Below are positions 27,159 to 34,933 of a stretch of 64,000 bases of DNA, one piece after another; within the stretch, counting starts at the first letter, position 1; every line of letters begins with the position of its first letter. The notes under the pieces were generated by a model, which saw only the letters and a program-made list of their open reading frames with translations, had not been told where the DNA came from and ran no database searches. This DNA comes from Mediterraneibacter glycyrrhizinilyticus (GTDB lineage: Bacteria > Bacillota > Clostridia > Lachnospirales > Lachnospiraceae): NCBI RefSeq assembly GCF_015560805.1, contig NZ_JADMSO010000003.1, forward strand, positions 1 through 64,000, given 5' to 3'. The translations under genes and the position numbers were made by a program.

Positions 27159-28001
27159 ATGAAACCAATTTTAGTTTTTCAGACAGATTTTACTTACAAA
27201 GAGGGTGCGGTCAGCTCCATGTACGGAGTGGTAAAGACGGTAGACCGTGAGTTGGAGATCATGGACGGAACCCATGAACTGCCGCAGTATGATACATGGA
27301 GTGCAAGTTACCGTCTGTATCAGAGTCTTCAGTTCTGGCCGGAGGGAACGATCTATGTATCCGTAGTTGATCCGGGAGTCGGAACAAGCCGTCGTGCCTG
27401 CGTGGCGAAAACAGTGGACGGATACTACATTGTGACACCGGATAACGGTTCTCTGACACATGTAAAACGTCTGATCGGAATCGAAGCGGTTCGCGAGATC
27501 GACGAATCCGTAAACCGTCTGCGCGGAAAAGGAACAGAGGATGTTGCGATTTTCCACGGAAGAGACCTGTTCGGATATACTGCAGCACGTCTTGCAAGCG
27601 GAATCATTGATTTTGAGGGCGTAGGACCGGAGTACCCGGTAGAAGAAATTGTAGAACATGAGATGCACGAGCCGGTTGTAGAGCCGGGAAAAGCACAGGG
27701 AATTTTTGAGATCAACGATCCGAACTTCGGAAACCTGTGGACCAATATCCCGTTGAAAGCATTCCAGGAAGCGGGATTCGCATATGGCGATCACATTAAT
27801 GTGACGGTAAGACATGAGGGTGAGAAAGGATTTGAAGAAAAGGTACTGTTCCATCAGAGTTTTGGATTTGCGCAGAAAGGTGATCCGATGATCTACAACA
27901 ATGAGATGATGAAAGTCGCAATGGCTGTAAGTCAGGGAAGCTTCTGCGACAAATATAATTTAAGCTACGGTCCGGAGTGGACGATCGAGTTTACAAAATA
28001 G
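27159..28001 (+). CDS. SAM hydroxide adenosyltransferase (DUF62), copy 2
   Basis: The 280-residue protein is a paralogue of the gene at 22133. It has the same DUF62 motifs: QTDFTYKEGAVSSMYGV, VVDPGVGTSRRACV, PDNGSLTHV and HGRDLFGYTAARLASG. The two copies share order and spacing of motifs but differ clearly, so this is not a recent duplication. It sits between the ECF T-component and S-component genes with its own AAGGAGG site. Two SAM-cleaving enzymes alongside one importer suggest a dedicated adenosine, methionine or SAM-related salvage route. Confidence 0.9.
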   Translation: MKPILVFQTDFTYKEGAVSSMYGVVKTVDRELEIMDGTHELPQYDTWSASYRLYQSLQFWPEGTIYVSVVDPGVGTSRRACVAKTVDGYYIVTPDNGSLTHVKRLIGIEAVREIDESVNRLRGKGTEDVAIFHGRDLFGYTAARLASGIIDFEGVGPEYPVEEIVEHEMHEPVVEPGKAQGIFEINDPNFGNLWTNIPLKAFQEAGFAYGDHINVTVRHEGEKGFEEKVLFHQSFGFAQKGDPMIYNNEMMKVAMAVSQGSFCDKYNLSYGPEWTIEFTK

Positions 28002-28069
28002 TACTTGATAAGGTAGAATACATAAGGTAGTATTTCGTATAACGGCAGTTATCAAAGGAGGAAGAGAAA

Positions 28070-28633
28070 ATGGAGAAAAAACTTTTTGAGTTCAAGACAA
28101 AGACAATCGTCGCAACAGGTTTGGGAGCAGCATTATTTACACTGCTGTTCATGTATGTGAAGATCCCGACAGGAATCCCGGAGACGGATATCCAGACGGC
28201 ATACGGCATCGGCGCATTTTTTGCGGCATTGTTCGGACCGATCGCCGGAGGATTGATCGCGTTCATCGGACATGCGCTTTCTGATTCTATTCAGTACGGT
28301 TCTGCATGGTGGAGCTGGGTGATCGCCAGCGGTCTGAGCTGCTTTTTGATCGGATTTGTTTATCCGAAAATGAGAGTGGAAGAGGGCGTGTTTGGAAAAA
28401 AAGACATTATCCGTTTTAACGTATATCAGATCGTAGCCAATGCAATTTCCTGGGCGGTAGTTGCACCGATCCTTGATATCGTTGTTTACGCAGAGCCTGT
28501 AAATCTTGTTTTCACACAGGGAATCGTAGCTACGATCATGAATGCGATTTCTGCCGGTGTGATCGGATCGGTTCTGCTTGTACTTTACAGCAAAACACGT
28601 TCGAAAAAAGGAAGCCTTTCTAAGGAATCATAA
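28070..28633 (+). CDS. ECF transporter S component, UPF0397 family
   Basis: The 187-residue protein has five to six hydrophobic helices and the UPF0397 patterns: TIVATGLGAALF at the N-terminus, DIQTAYGIGAFFAALFGP, HALSDSIQYGSAWWSWVIAS, and a basic end SKTRSKKGSLSKE. Members of this family are substrate-binding (S) components of ECF importers. Some Gram-positive relatives have been predicted to carry methionine-related compounds, which would agree with the DUF62 neighbours, but that link is from memory and unproven. The gene completes a full ECF module together with the genes at 24575 and 26290. Confidence 0.85.
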   Translation: MEKKLFEFKTKTIVATGLGAALFTLLFMYVKIPTGIPETDIQTAYGIGAFFAALFGPIAGGLIAFIGHALSDSIQYGSAWWSWVIASGLSCFLIGFVYPKMRVEEGVFGKKDIIRFNVYQIVANAISWAVVAPILDIVVYAEPVNLVFTQGIVATIMNAISAGVIGSVLLVLYSKTRSKKGSLSKES

Positions 28634-28666
28634 AATTTTAGAAAAAAGAAGAACGGAATGCAACAA

Positions 28667-28717
28667 AACAGGTTTGGGGTGTCTCTTATAGATGAGAGCC
28701 TCAGATCTGTTTTTTTG
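28667..28717 (+). terminator. Terminator of the SAM hydrolase/ECF cluster
   Basis: An imperfect G-U-rich stem (about 17 bp, loop near 28686-28694) ends in seven T residues at about 28711-28717, 35-85 bp after the S-component stop codon. Confidence 0.72.
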
Positions 28718-28731
28718 TATAGGCGACGAGC

Positions 28732-28797
28732 CAAAGTCCGGGCTTGCCCGAGACCTTGGAGACTGCTTACAATCCCGGAATGTGCCTTTTGGAACTT
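28732..28797. repeat. 66-nt dispersed repeat, copy 1
   Basis: This stretch matches 48640-48705 in the same orientation at 64 of 66 positions. It contains internal dyads, CGGGC-TT-GCCCG and a weakened GTGCC/GGAAC, and lies intergenic between the ECF S gene terminator and the feoAB promoter. It encodes no recognisable protein. It may be a REP-like or structured RNA element. Confidence 0.8.
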
Positions 28798-28869
28798 CCG
28801 GTGATTGGGATCATATAGACTGGCTTTAAGTAGGTATTTTTTGAGCAGTTTCTTTTGCGGTTCTTTGAG

Positions 28870-28898
28870 TTGACATTTTGGGGGAATGGTTTTAGAAT
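28870..28898 (+). promoter_or_regulatory. Promoter of feoAB
   Basis: TTGACA (28870-28875), a 17-bp spacer and TAGAAT (28893-28898) lie about 100 bp before the preferred start codon. I did not find a clear Fur box. Confidence 0.6.
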
Positions 28899-28994
28899 AT
28901 AGAAGAGTTAGTGTATACTTACACAAAATGTTTTGCAGGAAATATGCAGAAGAAAAGACGGCAAATGCCGGGAAGAATGGGGAATGATACAGTC

Positions 28995-31349
28995 ATGAGA
29001 TTGAATGAGTTATCAATAGGAAGCACAGCAACGATCAGAGCGGTGGGCGGATCGGGAGCGCTGCGCCAGCATTTTTTGGATATGGGTCTGATCCAGGGGA
29101 CGGAAGTGACCGTGATCAAGTATGCGCCGATGGGAGATCCGATCGAGCTGCGGATCCACGGGTATGAGCTGACGATCCGTCTGGAGGATGCAAAGAATAT
29201 AGAGATCAGTGAGCCTCACAGACCGAAGCATGAGGAGACGAAAGAGCATGCACAGATGCAGGAGAAGAACGGGCGGTCGGAGAAACATCATCCGGGATAT
29301 GGTGAGGGAGGGAAATTCCATGACCGCAAGGAAGAGAATCCGCTTCCGGAAAGCGAGACGCTGACGTTTGCGCTTGTCGGAAACCAGAACTGCGGGAAGA
29401 CAACGCTGTTTAATCAGCTGACCGGATCGAAGCAGCATGTCGGGAATTTCCCGGGGGTCACTGTGGACCGGAAAGACGGAGTGATCAGAGGACATGACAA
29501 CACATTGATCACGGACTTGCCGGGGATTTATTCCATGTCGCCATACAGTAGCGAGGAGATCGTGACAAGGGAATTTGTGATCCAGGAGAAACCGAAAGGG
29601 ATCATCAATATCGTTGACGCTACGAATATTGAACGAAACCTGTATTTGACGATGCAGCTTTTGGAATTGGGATTCCCGATGGTCGTCGCATTGAATATGA
29701 TGGACGAACTGAGAGTAAACGGCGGTTCTGTGTTGGTGAATGAGATGGAAGAGGCGCTGGGAGTTCCGGTGATCCCGATTTCTGCGGCAAAAGGAGAGGG
29801 GATTGAAGAACTGATCCGCCATGCGATCCATGTGGCAAAATATCAGGAATGTCCGTTGGACAGTGACTTTTGTAAAAAAGAAGAGGGAATCCACCGCGGA
29901 ATCCATGCGGTGATGCACCTGATCGAAGATCATGCAAAACGAGCGGAGATCCCGGTACGATTTGCGGCGAGCAAGATCATGGAGGGCGATGCGAAGATCG
30001 TAAGCCAGCTGGAACTGACGGAGAAAGAACAGAATATTCTGGAAGAGATCGCCAGACAGACGGAAGAGGAGACCGGAATGGATCGGGCGGCAGCAGTTGC
30101 TCAGATGCGTTTTGATTACATAGAAGATGTCTGTCGGGGAACCGTGATCAAGCCCCGGGAAAGTAAGGAGCGGATCCGGAGCCGGAAGATGGATCAGTTC
30201 CTGACCGGAAAATATACTGGGATTCCGGCGTTTATCGGGATCATGGGAATCGTATTCTGGCTGACGTTCAATGTGATCGGTGCTTTTTTGCAGGGAATTT
30301 TGGAATCCGGGATCACAGCAGTGACAGATTTGGTCGATCATGCCATGGCGGCGGCACATGTGAACAGCGTCGTCCACTCGCTTGTGATCGACGGGATTTT
30401 TAACGGAGTCGGCGGCGTGTTGAGTTTCCTCCCGATCATCGTGACACTCTTCTTTTTCCTGTCGATTCTGGAGGACAGCGGCTATATGGCGAGAGTCGCA
30501 TTTATTATGGATAAACTGCTGCGGAAACTCGGACTTTCCGGTCGGAGCATCGTACCGATGCTGATCGGATTCGGATGTACGGTGCCGGGGGTGATGGCAA
30601 GCCGGACGCTGCCGTCGGAGCGTGACAGAAAGATGACGATCCTTTTGACACCGTTTATGAGCTGTACTGCGAAACTTCCGATCTATGCGTTTTTTACAGC
30701 GGCGTTTTTCCCGGGGCATGGAGCGGTTGTGATGATCGGTCTCTATGTGTTTGGAATCGTAATGGGGATTTTGATGGCGCTGTTCTTTAAGAAAACGGCG
30801 TTCAAAGGAGAGGCTGTTCCATTTGTGATGGAACTTCCGAATTACCGGATGCCGGGAGCAAAAAATGTCGTTCATCTTCTGTGGGACAAGGCGAAAGATT
30901 TTCTTCAGCGTGCCTTTACGGTGATTTTTCTTGCGACGATCGTAATCTGGTTTTTGCAGAATTTTGACATGGGATTGAATATGGTATCGGATTCCCAGAA
31001 TAGTATCCTTGCCATGGCGGCCGGATTGCTTGCGCCGATTTTCCTGCCTGTGGGATTTGGCGACTGGCGGATCGTAACGGCGTTGATCTCCGGATTTTTG
31101 GCAAAAGAGAGCGTGGTGTCTTCGCTGACAGTCTTGTTCGGAAGCACAGCGGCATTACAGGCAGGTCTGACGTCAGCAGGCGCGGCGTCACTGCTTGTAT
31201 TCTGTCTTTTGTATACCCCATGTGTCGCTGCGATTGCTTCCGTCAAACGGGAACTTGGCGGTAAGATGGCGGCAGGTATGGTTGTAGGACAGTGTGTGAT
31301 CGCCTGGATTGCGGCATTTGTCGTATATCAGATCGGAATGTTATTGTAG
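28995..31349 (+). CDS. feoB: FeoA-FeoB fusion, ferrous iron transporter
   Basis: The 784-residue protein begins with a FeoA SH3-like domain (MRLNELSIGSTATIRAVGG, then HFLDMGLIQGTEVTVI). After a charged linker of about 50 residues comes FeoB: G-protein motifs GNQNCGKTTLFN, TDLPGIYSM and NMMD, then a helical insert and the membrane part with the two Gate-type regions (GRSIVPMLIGFGCTVPGVMA and a later PCVAAIA). It imports Fe2+. In-frame ATGs at 28944, 28965 and 28977 are possible. 28995 is chosen because it gives the usual FeoA N-terminus, although its ribosome site is weak. Confidence 0.9.
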   Translation: MRLNELSIGSTATIRAVGGSGALRQHFLDMGLIQGTEVTVIKYAPMGDPIELRIHGYELTIRLEDAKNIEISEPHRPKHEETKEHAQMQEKNGRSEKHHPGYGEGGKFHDRKEENPLPESETLTFALVGNQNCGKTTLFNQLTGSKQHVGNFPGVTVDRKDGVIRGHDNTLITDLPGIYSMSPYSSEEIVTREFVIQEKPKGIINIVDATNIERNLYLTMQLLELGFPMVVALNMMDELRVNGGSVLVNEMEEALGVPVIPISAAKGEGIEELIRHAIHVAKYQECPLDSDFCKKEEGIHRGIHAVMHLIEDHAKRAEIPVRFAASKIMEGDAKIVSQLELTEKEQNILEEIARQTEEETGMDRAAAVAQMRFDYIEDVCRGTVIKPRESKERIRSRKMDQFLTGKYTGIPAFIGIMGIVFWLTFNVIGAFLQGILESGITAVTDLVDHAMAAAHVNSVVHSLVIDGIFNGVGGVLSFLPIIVTLFFFLSILEDSGYMARVAFIMDKLLRKLGLSGRSIVPMLIGFGCTVPGVMASRTLPSERDRKMTILLTPFMSCTAKLPIYAFFTAAFFPGHGAVVMIGLYVFGIVMGILMALFFKKTAFKGEAVPFVMELPNYRMPGAKNVVHLLWDKAKDFLQRAFTVIFLATIVIWFLQNFDMGLNMVSDSQNSILAMAAGLLAPIFLPVGFGDWRIVTALISGFLAKESVVSSLTVLFGSTAALQAGLTSAGAASLLVFCLLYTPCVAAIASVKRELGGKMAAGMVVGQCVIAWIAAFVVYQIGMLL

Positions 31350-31381
31350 AAAATGACTTGATGGAAAGTGTTGCAAAATCT

Positions 31382-31427
31382 ATGAAAAAGAATTTAACTT
31401 TAAAAGAAAACGATTTTTGTTGCCAGT
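31382..31427 (+). other. Out-of-frame 5' codons of brnQ (single-base shift)
   Basis: ATG 31382 reads MKKNLTLKE, the usual BrnQ start, but then leaves frame. The continuation TIFVAS joins the main gene only if one A of the AAAA run at 31407-31410 is removed. This is either a sequencing error, a variable homopolymer or a real mutation. Confidence 0.6.
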
Positions 31428-32741
31428 ATGTTGTTCGGAATGTTCTTTGGTGCAGGAAATCTGATTTTTCCTGCATCGATGGGACAGCTTGCAGGTGAGC
31501 GTATGTGGCTGGCGGCAGTTGGATTTTTGATCACGGGAGTCGGACTGCCGTTATTAGGCGTGGCAGCACTGGGGATCAGCCGTAAAGACGGACTGTTGGA
31601 AGTAAGCAGTCAGGTGGGAAAACGTTACGGCATCTGTTTTACAAGTGTTTTATATTTGACAATAGGACCTTTTTTCGCGATCCCACGCTGTGCGACGGTT
31701 GCATTTTCAGTAGGCGTAGAGCAGATGTTTCCGGAAAATGACCATACAATGGCGCTTGCCGTATTTTCCGTTCTTTTCTTTGCGGTGGTTTTGTTTTTTT
31801 CACTGCGTCCGGGAAAGATACTTGTTTGGATTGGTAAAATATTAAATCCGTTATTTTTGTGTTTTTTAGCAATTTTGATCGTGCGGGCACTGCTGTCTCC
31901 AATGGGAGCGATCGGGGCGTTGGAACCGACCGGAGCGTATGAAACACAGGCATTTTTTACCGGTGTGCTGGAGGGGTATAATACAATGGATGCGCTGGCT
32001 GGTCTGGCATTCGGTATCATTGTTGTGCAGGTCGTTCGGGGACTCGGTGTAGAAGAGTCCGGGGATGTGGCAAAAAATACGGTCAAAGCAGGAGTGTTCA
32101 GTTCAATTTTGATGGCGGTGATCTATCTGTTGGTGACCGTAGTGGGAGCACAGAGCCGGGCAGTGATCGGGATCTCGGAAAACGGAGGAATTGCGCTGGC
32201 ACAGATCGCGGAACATTATTTTGGAAAAGCAGGAGCGCTGATCCTTGCGGTCACGGTCACATTGGCATGTCTGAAAACGGCGGTCGGCTTGATCACAAGC
32301 TGCGGAGAAACCTTTGAAAAAATATTTCCGAAAGCATTTTCATACCGTGTCTGGGCGATTGGGTTTACAGCGGTGTCTCTTTTGATCGCAAATTTAGGAT
32401 TGAATGTGATCATTGCTTATTCGCTTCCGGTATTGATGTTCTTATATCCGCTCGCGATCACATTGATCTTATTGACGCTCTTTGGAGTGTGCTTTCAAAA
32501 TGATCCGATCGTGTATCGATGTGTGACCGGATTTACTGCGATCGCGGCAGTCGCTGATTTTATCCGGGCATTACCGGATGCTGCGAAAGCGTTTCTGCAT
32601 GCCGGATGGATCGTGGAAGAGGCGGATCGCATACTTCCATTCTCAAAGATCGGGTTCGGATGGATCGCTCCGGCTGCGATCGGATTGGTCGTAGGATTGA
32701 TTCTTTGGAAGATACGGGAAGAAAAATTGGAACAAGTGTAA
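31428..32741 (+). CDS. brnQ: Branched-chain amino acid:cation symporter BrnQ (5' end frameshifted)
   Basis: The 437-residue frame is a BrnQ/LIVCS family importer of Leu, Ile and Val with about twelve hydrophobic segments. The family start MLFGMFFGAGNLIFP belongs to the first membrane helix and is preceded in normal proteins by about 17 residues. Those residues are encoded here in another frame starting at ATG 31382, with one extra A in a four-A run at 31407-31410. If the shift is real, translation would have to start inside the first helix at 31428, without a recognisable ribosome site. It follows feoAB by about 30-80 bp and may be read through from that gene. Confidence 0.85.
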   Translation: MLFGMFFGAGNLIFPASMGQLAGERMWLAAVGFLITGVGLPLLGVAALGISRKDGLLEVSSQVGKRYGICFTSVLYLTIGPFFAIPRCATVAFSVGVEQMFPENDHTMALAVFSVLFFAVVLFFSLRPGKILVWIGKILNPLFLCFLAILIVRALLSPMGAIGALEPTGAYETQAFFTGVLEGYNTMDALAGLAFGIIVVQVVRGLGVEESGDVAKNTVKAGVFSSILMAVIYLLVTVVGAQSRAVIGISENGGIALAQIAEHYFGKAGALILAVTVTLACLKTAVGLITSCGETFEKIFPKAFSYRVWAIGFTAVSLLIANLGLNVIIAYSLPVLMFLYPLAITLILLTLFGVCFQNDPIVYRCVTGFTAIAAVADFIRALPDAAKAFLHAGWIVEEADRILPFSKIGFGWIAPAAIGLVVGLILWKIREEKLEQV

Positions 32742-32754
32742 AGCGTGCAGGGGG

Positions 32755-33426
32755 ATGGAAAACAAGATGGAAGAAGAAAGGAAATCCGGACAGAAAAGTA
32801 ATGAGGAAGAAAAGAAAGATTCTATGGTGTTAAAAGAGTCGTCTGCTGCATATCAGTTACGGACAATGCAAGGGGAATGTACACTGAACGATTATTATGC
32901 GCTTCCGGATGGGCGTCGGGCAGAACTGATCGATGGTGTGATTTATGATATGGCTGCACCGAATAATCTTCATCAACAGATCAGCATGGAGATCGTAGCG
33001 CAGCTTCATACATTTATCCGAAAGAGAAATGGACAATGCAAGGTTGCAGCAGCGCCTACGGATGTGCAGCTGGATTGTGATGAAAAGACAATGATCCAGC
33101 CGGATCTGTTCGTTATATGTGACAGAAGTAAAATTTTAAAGACGCACGTATATGGGGCTCCGGATTTTATTATTGAGATTCTGTATCCGTCAACCAGATG
33201 GCGGGATATGAACTTGAAACATGCAAAATATGCGGCGGCAGGCGTGCGGGAATATTGGATGATCGATCCGGAAAAGAAAAAAGTTGTTGTTTATGATCTG
33301 GAACAAGAAGAATTACCGACGGTGTATGGATTTGACAGTTTTGTGCCGGTTGGTATATTTGATGGAATGTGTGAAATAGATTTTAAAGTGATTTATGATG
33401 CGGTTCAGTTTTTATATGACTCCTGA
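32755..33426 (+). CDS. Uma2 family (DUF820) putative endonuclease
   Basis: The 223-residue protein has a Lys/Glu-rich N-terminal tail (1-28) and a PD-(D/E)XK-like Uma2 domain. The motifs are YYALPDGRRAELIDGVIYDM, IQPDLFVICDRSKI, APDFIIEILYPSTRWRDM (catalytic-type E-x-L-S/P pattern) and KYAAAGVREYWMIDPEKKKV. The biological role of Uma2 proteins is uncertain: restriction-type nucleases and mobile-element functions have been proposed. It is a lone gene 13 bp after brnQ. A shorter start at Met5 is possible. Confidence 0.8.
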   Translation: MENKMEEERKSGQKSNEEEKKDSMVLKESSAAYQLRTMQGECTLNDYYALPDGRRAELIDGVIYDMAAPNNLHQQISMEIVAQLHTFIRKRNGQCKVAAAPTDVQLDCDEKTMIQPDLFVICDRSKILKTHVYGAPDFIIEILYPSTRWRDMNLKHAKYAAAGVREYWMIDPEKKKVVVYDLEQEELPTVYGFDSFVPVGIFDGMCEIDFKVIYDAVQFLYDS

Positions 33427-33487
33427 TTACAGTTAGCGTTCGTATATAAATGGAAATACGCCTTAAACTGTGTAATTTCGGTGAGTT

Positions 33488-33516
33488 TCAGCGTTTTACC
33501 CCTTGTACATCGACGC
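33488..33516. repeat. Partial copy of an inverted repeat also found at 37265-37305
   Basis: TCAGCGT and CTTGTACATCGACGC recur here with a shorter spacer than in the better-formed inverted repeat at 37265. It is intergenic, upstream of rubrerythrin. Significance is uncertain. Confidence 0.3.
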
Positions 33517-33563
33517 TATGGAAGTTTTTTGACCTAAGTTGTAGTGTTTTGGAGATGAAGATA

Positions 33564-33590
33564 TGTTACAATACAAGAGTGTATTAACAT
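33564..33590 (+). promoter_or_regulatory. Extended -10 promoter of rubrerythrin with overlapping dyad
   Basis: TGTTACAAT is an extended -10 element (TACAAT at 33567-33572), and no good -35 is visible. It overlaps an imperfect inverted repeat, TGTTACAATACA versus TGTATTAACA, that could be a stress-regulator site. Confidence 0.45.
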
Positions 33591-33632
33591 AAAAGAGAAA
33601 CAAATGAAATGATGAAAAGGAGGAGTGCGTTT

Positions 33633-34169
33633 ATGAGCAAATACGCAGGAACACAGACAGAAAAAAATTTGTTGGAGGCATTTTCAGGGGAATCCCAAGC
33701 GAGAAATAAATACACTTATTTTGCGTCCAGAGCAAAAAAGGACGGATATGAGCAGATTGCGGCATTGTTCCAGAAGACGGCAGACAATGAAAAAGAGCAT
33801 GCGAAGATGTGGTTCAAAGAACTGAACGGAATCGGAGACACCGCACAGAATCTGAAAGCGGCGGCAGACGGCGAGAACTACGAGTGGACTGATATGTATG
33901 AGGGATTTGCCAAGACAGCAGAGGAAGAGGGATTTCCGGAACTGGCAGAGAAATTTCGTCTTGTGGCAGCGATCGAGAAACATCATGAAGAACGTTACCG
34001 TGCATTGTTAAAGAATGTCGAGACAGCGGAAGTATTCGCAAAGAGCGATGTAAAAGTTTGGGAATGCAGAAACTGCGGGCATATTGTAGTCGGAACAGTG
34101 GCGCCGGAAGTATGTCCGACCTGTGCACATCCGCAGAGCTATTTTGAAGTGCATGCGGAAAATTACTAG
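33633..34169 (+). CDS. rbr: Rubrerythrin
   Basis: The 178-residue protein has an N-terminal ferritin-like diiron domain with the paired Glu helices ([20 protein letters not shown] and later [16 protein letters not shown]). A C-terminal rubredoxin-type FeS4 site is formed by CRNCG and CPTC. Rubrerythrins reduce hydrogen peroxide in anaerobes with electrons from rubredoxin or NADH pathways. The start at 33633 follows AAAGGAGG; the longer frame from 33609 contains that ribosome site and is not real. It appears to be a single-gene unit. Confidence 0.95.
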   Translation: MSKYAGTQTEKNLLEAFSGESQARNKYTYFASRAKKDGYEQIAALFQKTADNEKEHAKMWFKELNGIGDTAQNLKAAADGENYEWTDMYEGFAKTAEEEGFPELAEKFRLVAAIEKHHEERYRALLKNVETAEVFAKSDVKVWECRNCGHIVVGTVAPEVCPTCAHPQSYFEVHAENY

Positions 34170-34240
34170 AAAAAATCAGCAGGACATTTTTTGAAGTAAA
34201 TTGCATATACTTTCAGAAAGAGACAAAAGGAAGAACGGAT

Positions 34241-34849
34241 ATGCAGGAAGTTCTGACTTACATGATGAATACATTTGGGTATCTCGGAGTCTGTTTTCTG
34301 ATCGCGATTGAAAATATATTTCCCCCGATTCCGTCGGAAGTGATTCTGACGTTCGGGGGTTTTATGACTACATATACAAGGCTGACGGTTCCCGGGGTGA
34401 TCGTATTTTCGACGATCGGTTCCCTGATCGGAGCGCTGATCCTCTATCGGGTCGGGTTGGAATTAAACCGGGAACGGCTGGGGCGTGTGATGGAAAGCCG
34501 GATGTTTCAAAGGCTTGGTTTTGAAAAGTCGGATGTGGAAAAGACGATCGCCGCATTTGACAAGCATGGGAAAAAAGCGGTTCTTTTCGGGCGGTGTATT
34601 CCGATCATCCGAAGTCTGGTCTCTGTTCCGGCAGGAATGGCGGAAATGAAGTTGAGTGTATTTCTTTTTTATACAACGATTGGAAGTACCGTGTGGAATA
34701 TACTGCTTGTTTCACTGGGCGCAGCACTCGGCGCATCCTGGGAGAAGATATTGATCTATCTGGATCGTTATTCCGGGGCAGTGCGACTGCTTTTGCTTTT
34801 GGGGAGCGGGACAGTCCTTGTGCGGATGTTCCGGAGAAGAAAAAGATAA
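34241..34849 (+). CDS. DedA family membrane protein
   Basis: The 202-residue membrane protein shows DedA/SNARE-associated (VTT) domain motifs: FLIAIENIFPPIPSEVILTF near residue 20 with the conserved E and P residues, FGRCIPIIRSLVSVPAGM with the conserved Arg residues, and several membrane helices. DedA proteins are thought to move or scramble undecaprenyl phosphate or phospholipids across the membrane. Exact substrate here is unknown. A bidirectional terminator follows. Confidence 0.9.
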   Translation: MQEVLTYMMNTFGYLGVCFLIAIENIFPPIPSEVILTFGGFMTTYTRLTVPGVIVFSTIGSLIGALILYRVGLELNRERLGRVMESRMFQRLGFEKSDVEKTIAAFDKHGKKAVLFGRCIPIIRSLVSVPAGMAEMKLSVFLFYTTIGSTVWNILLVSLGAALGASWEKILIYLDRYSGAVRLLLLLGSGTVLVRMFRRRKR

Positions 34850-34878
34850 GATTTTATACCGAGTTGATTCAGTATGTC

Positions 34879-34914
34879 AAAAATCGCTCAGATCTTACGA
34901 TCTGGGCGATTTTT
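34879..34914. terminator. Bidirectional terminator between dedA-like and MATE genes
   Basis: AAAAATCGCTCAGATC (34879-34894) pairs with 34899-34914 around TTAC, giving A- and T-runs at either side. It can serve both convergent genes. Confidence 0.85.
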
Positions 34915-34933
34915 CTGTCCGGGGACATGACCC

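Noticed and set aside
28585-28926. 113-codon - strand frame containing the 66-nt repeat
   Set aside because: The similar peptide at 48328-48834 arises only because both contain the nucleotide repeat; there is no ribosome site and the frames differ elsewhere.
29013-30875. 620-codon open frame antisense to feoAB
   Set aside because: It lies entirely within the strongly supported FeoA-FeoB gene, has low-complexity His/Arg/Gln composition, and shows no ribosome site or family resemblance.
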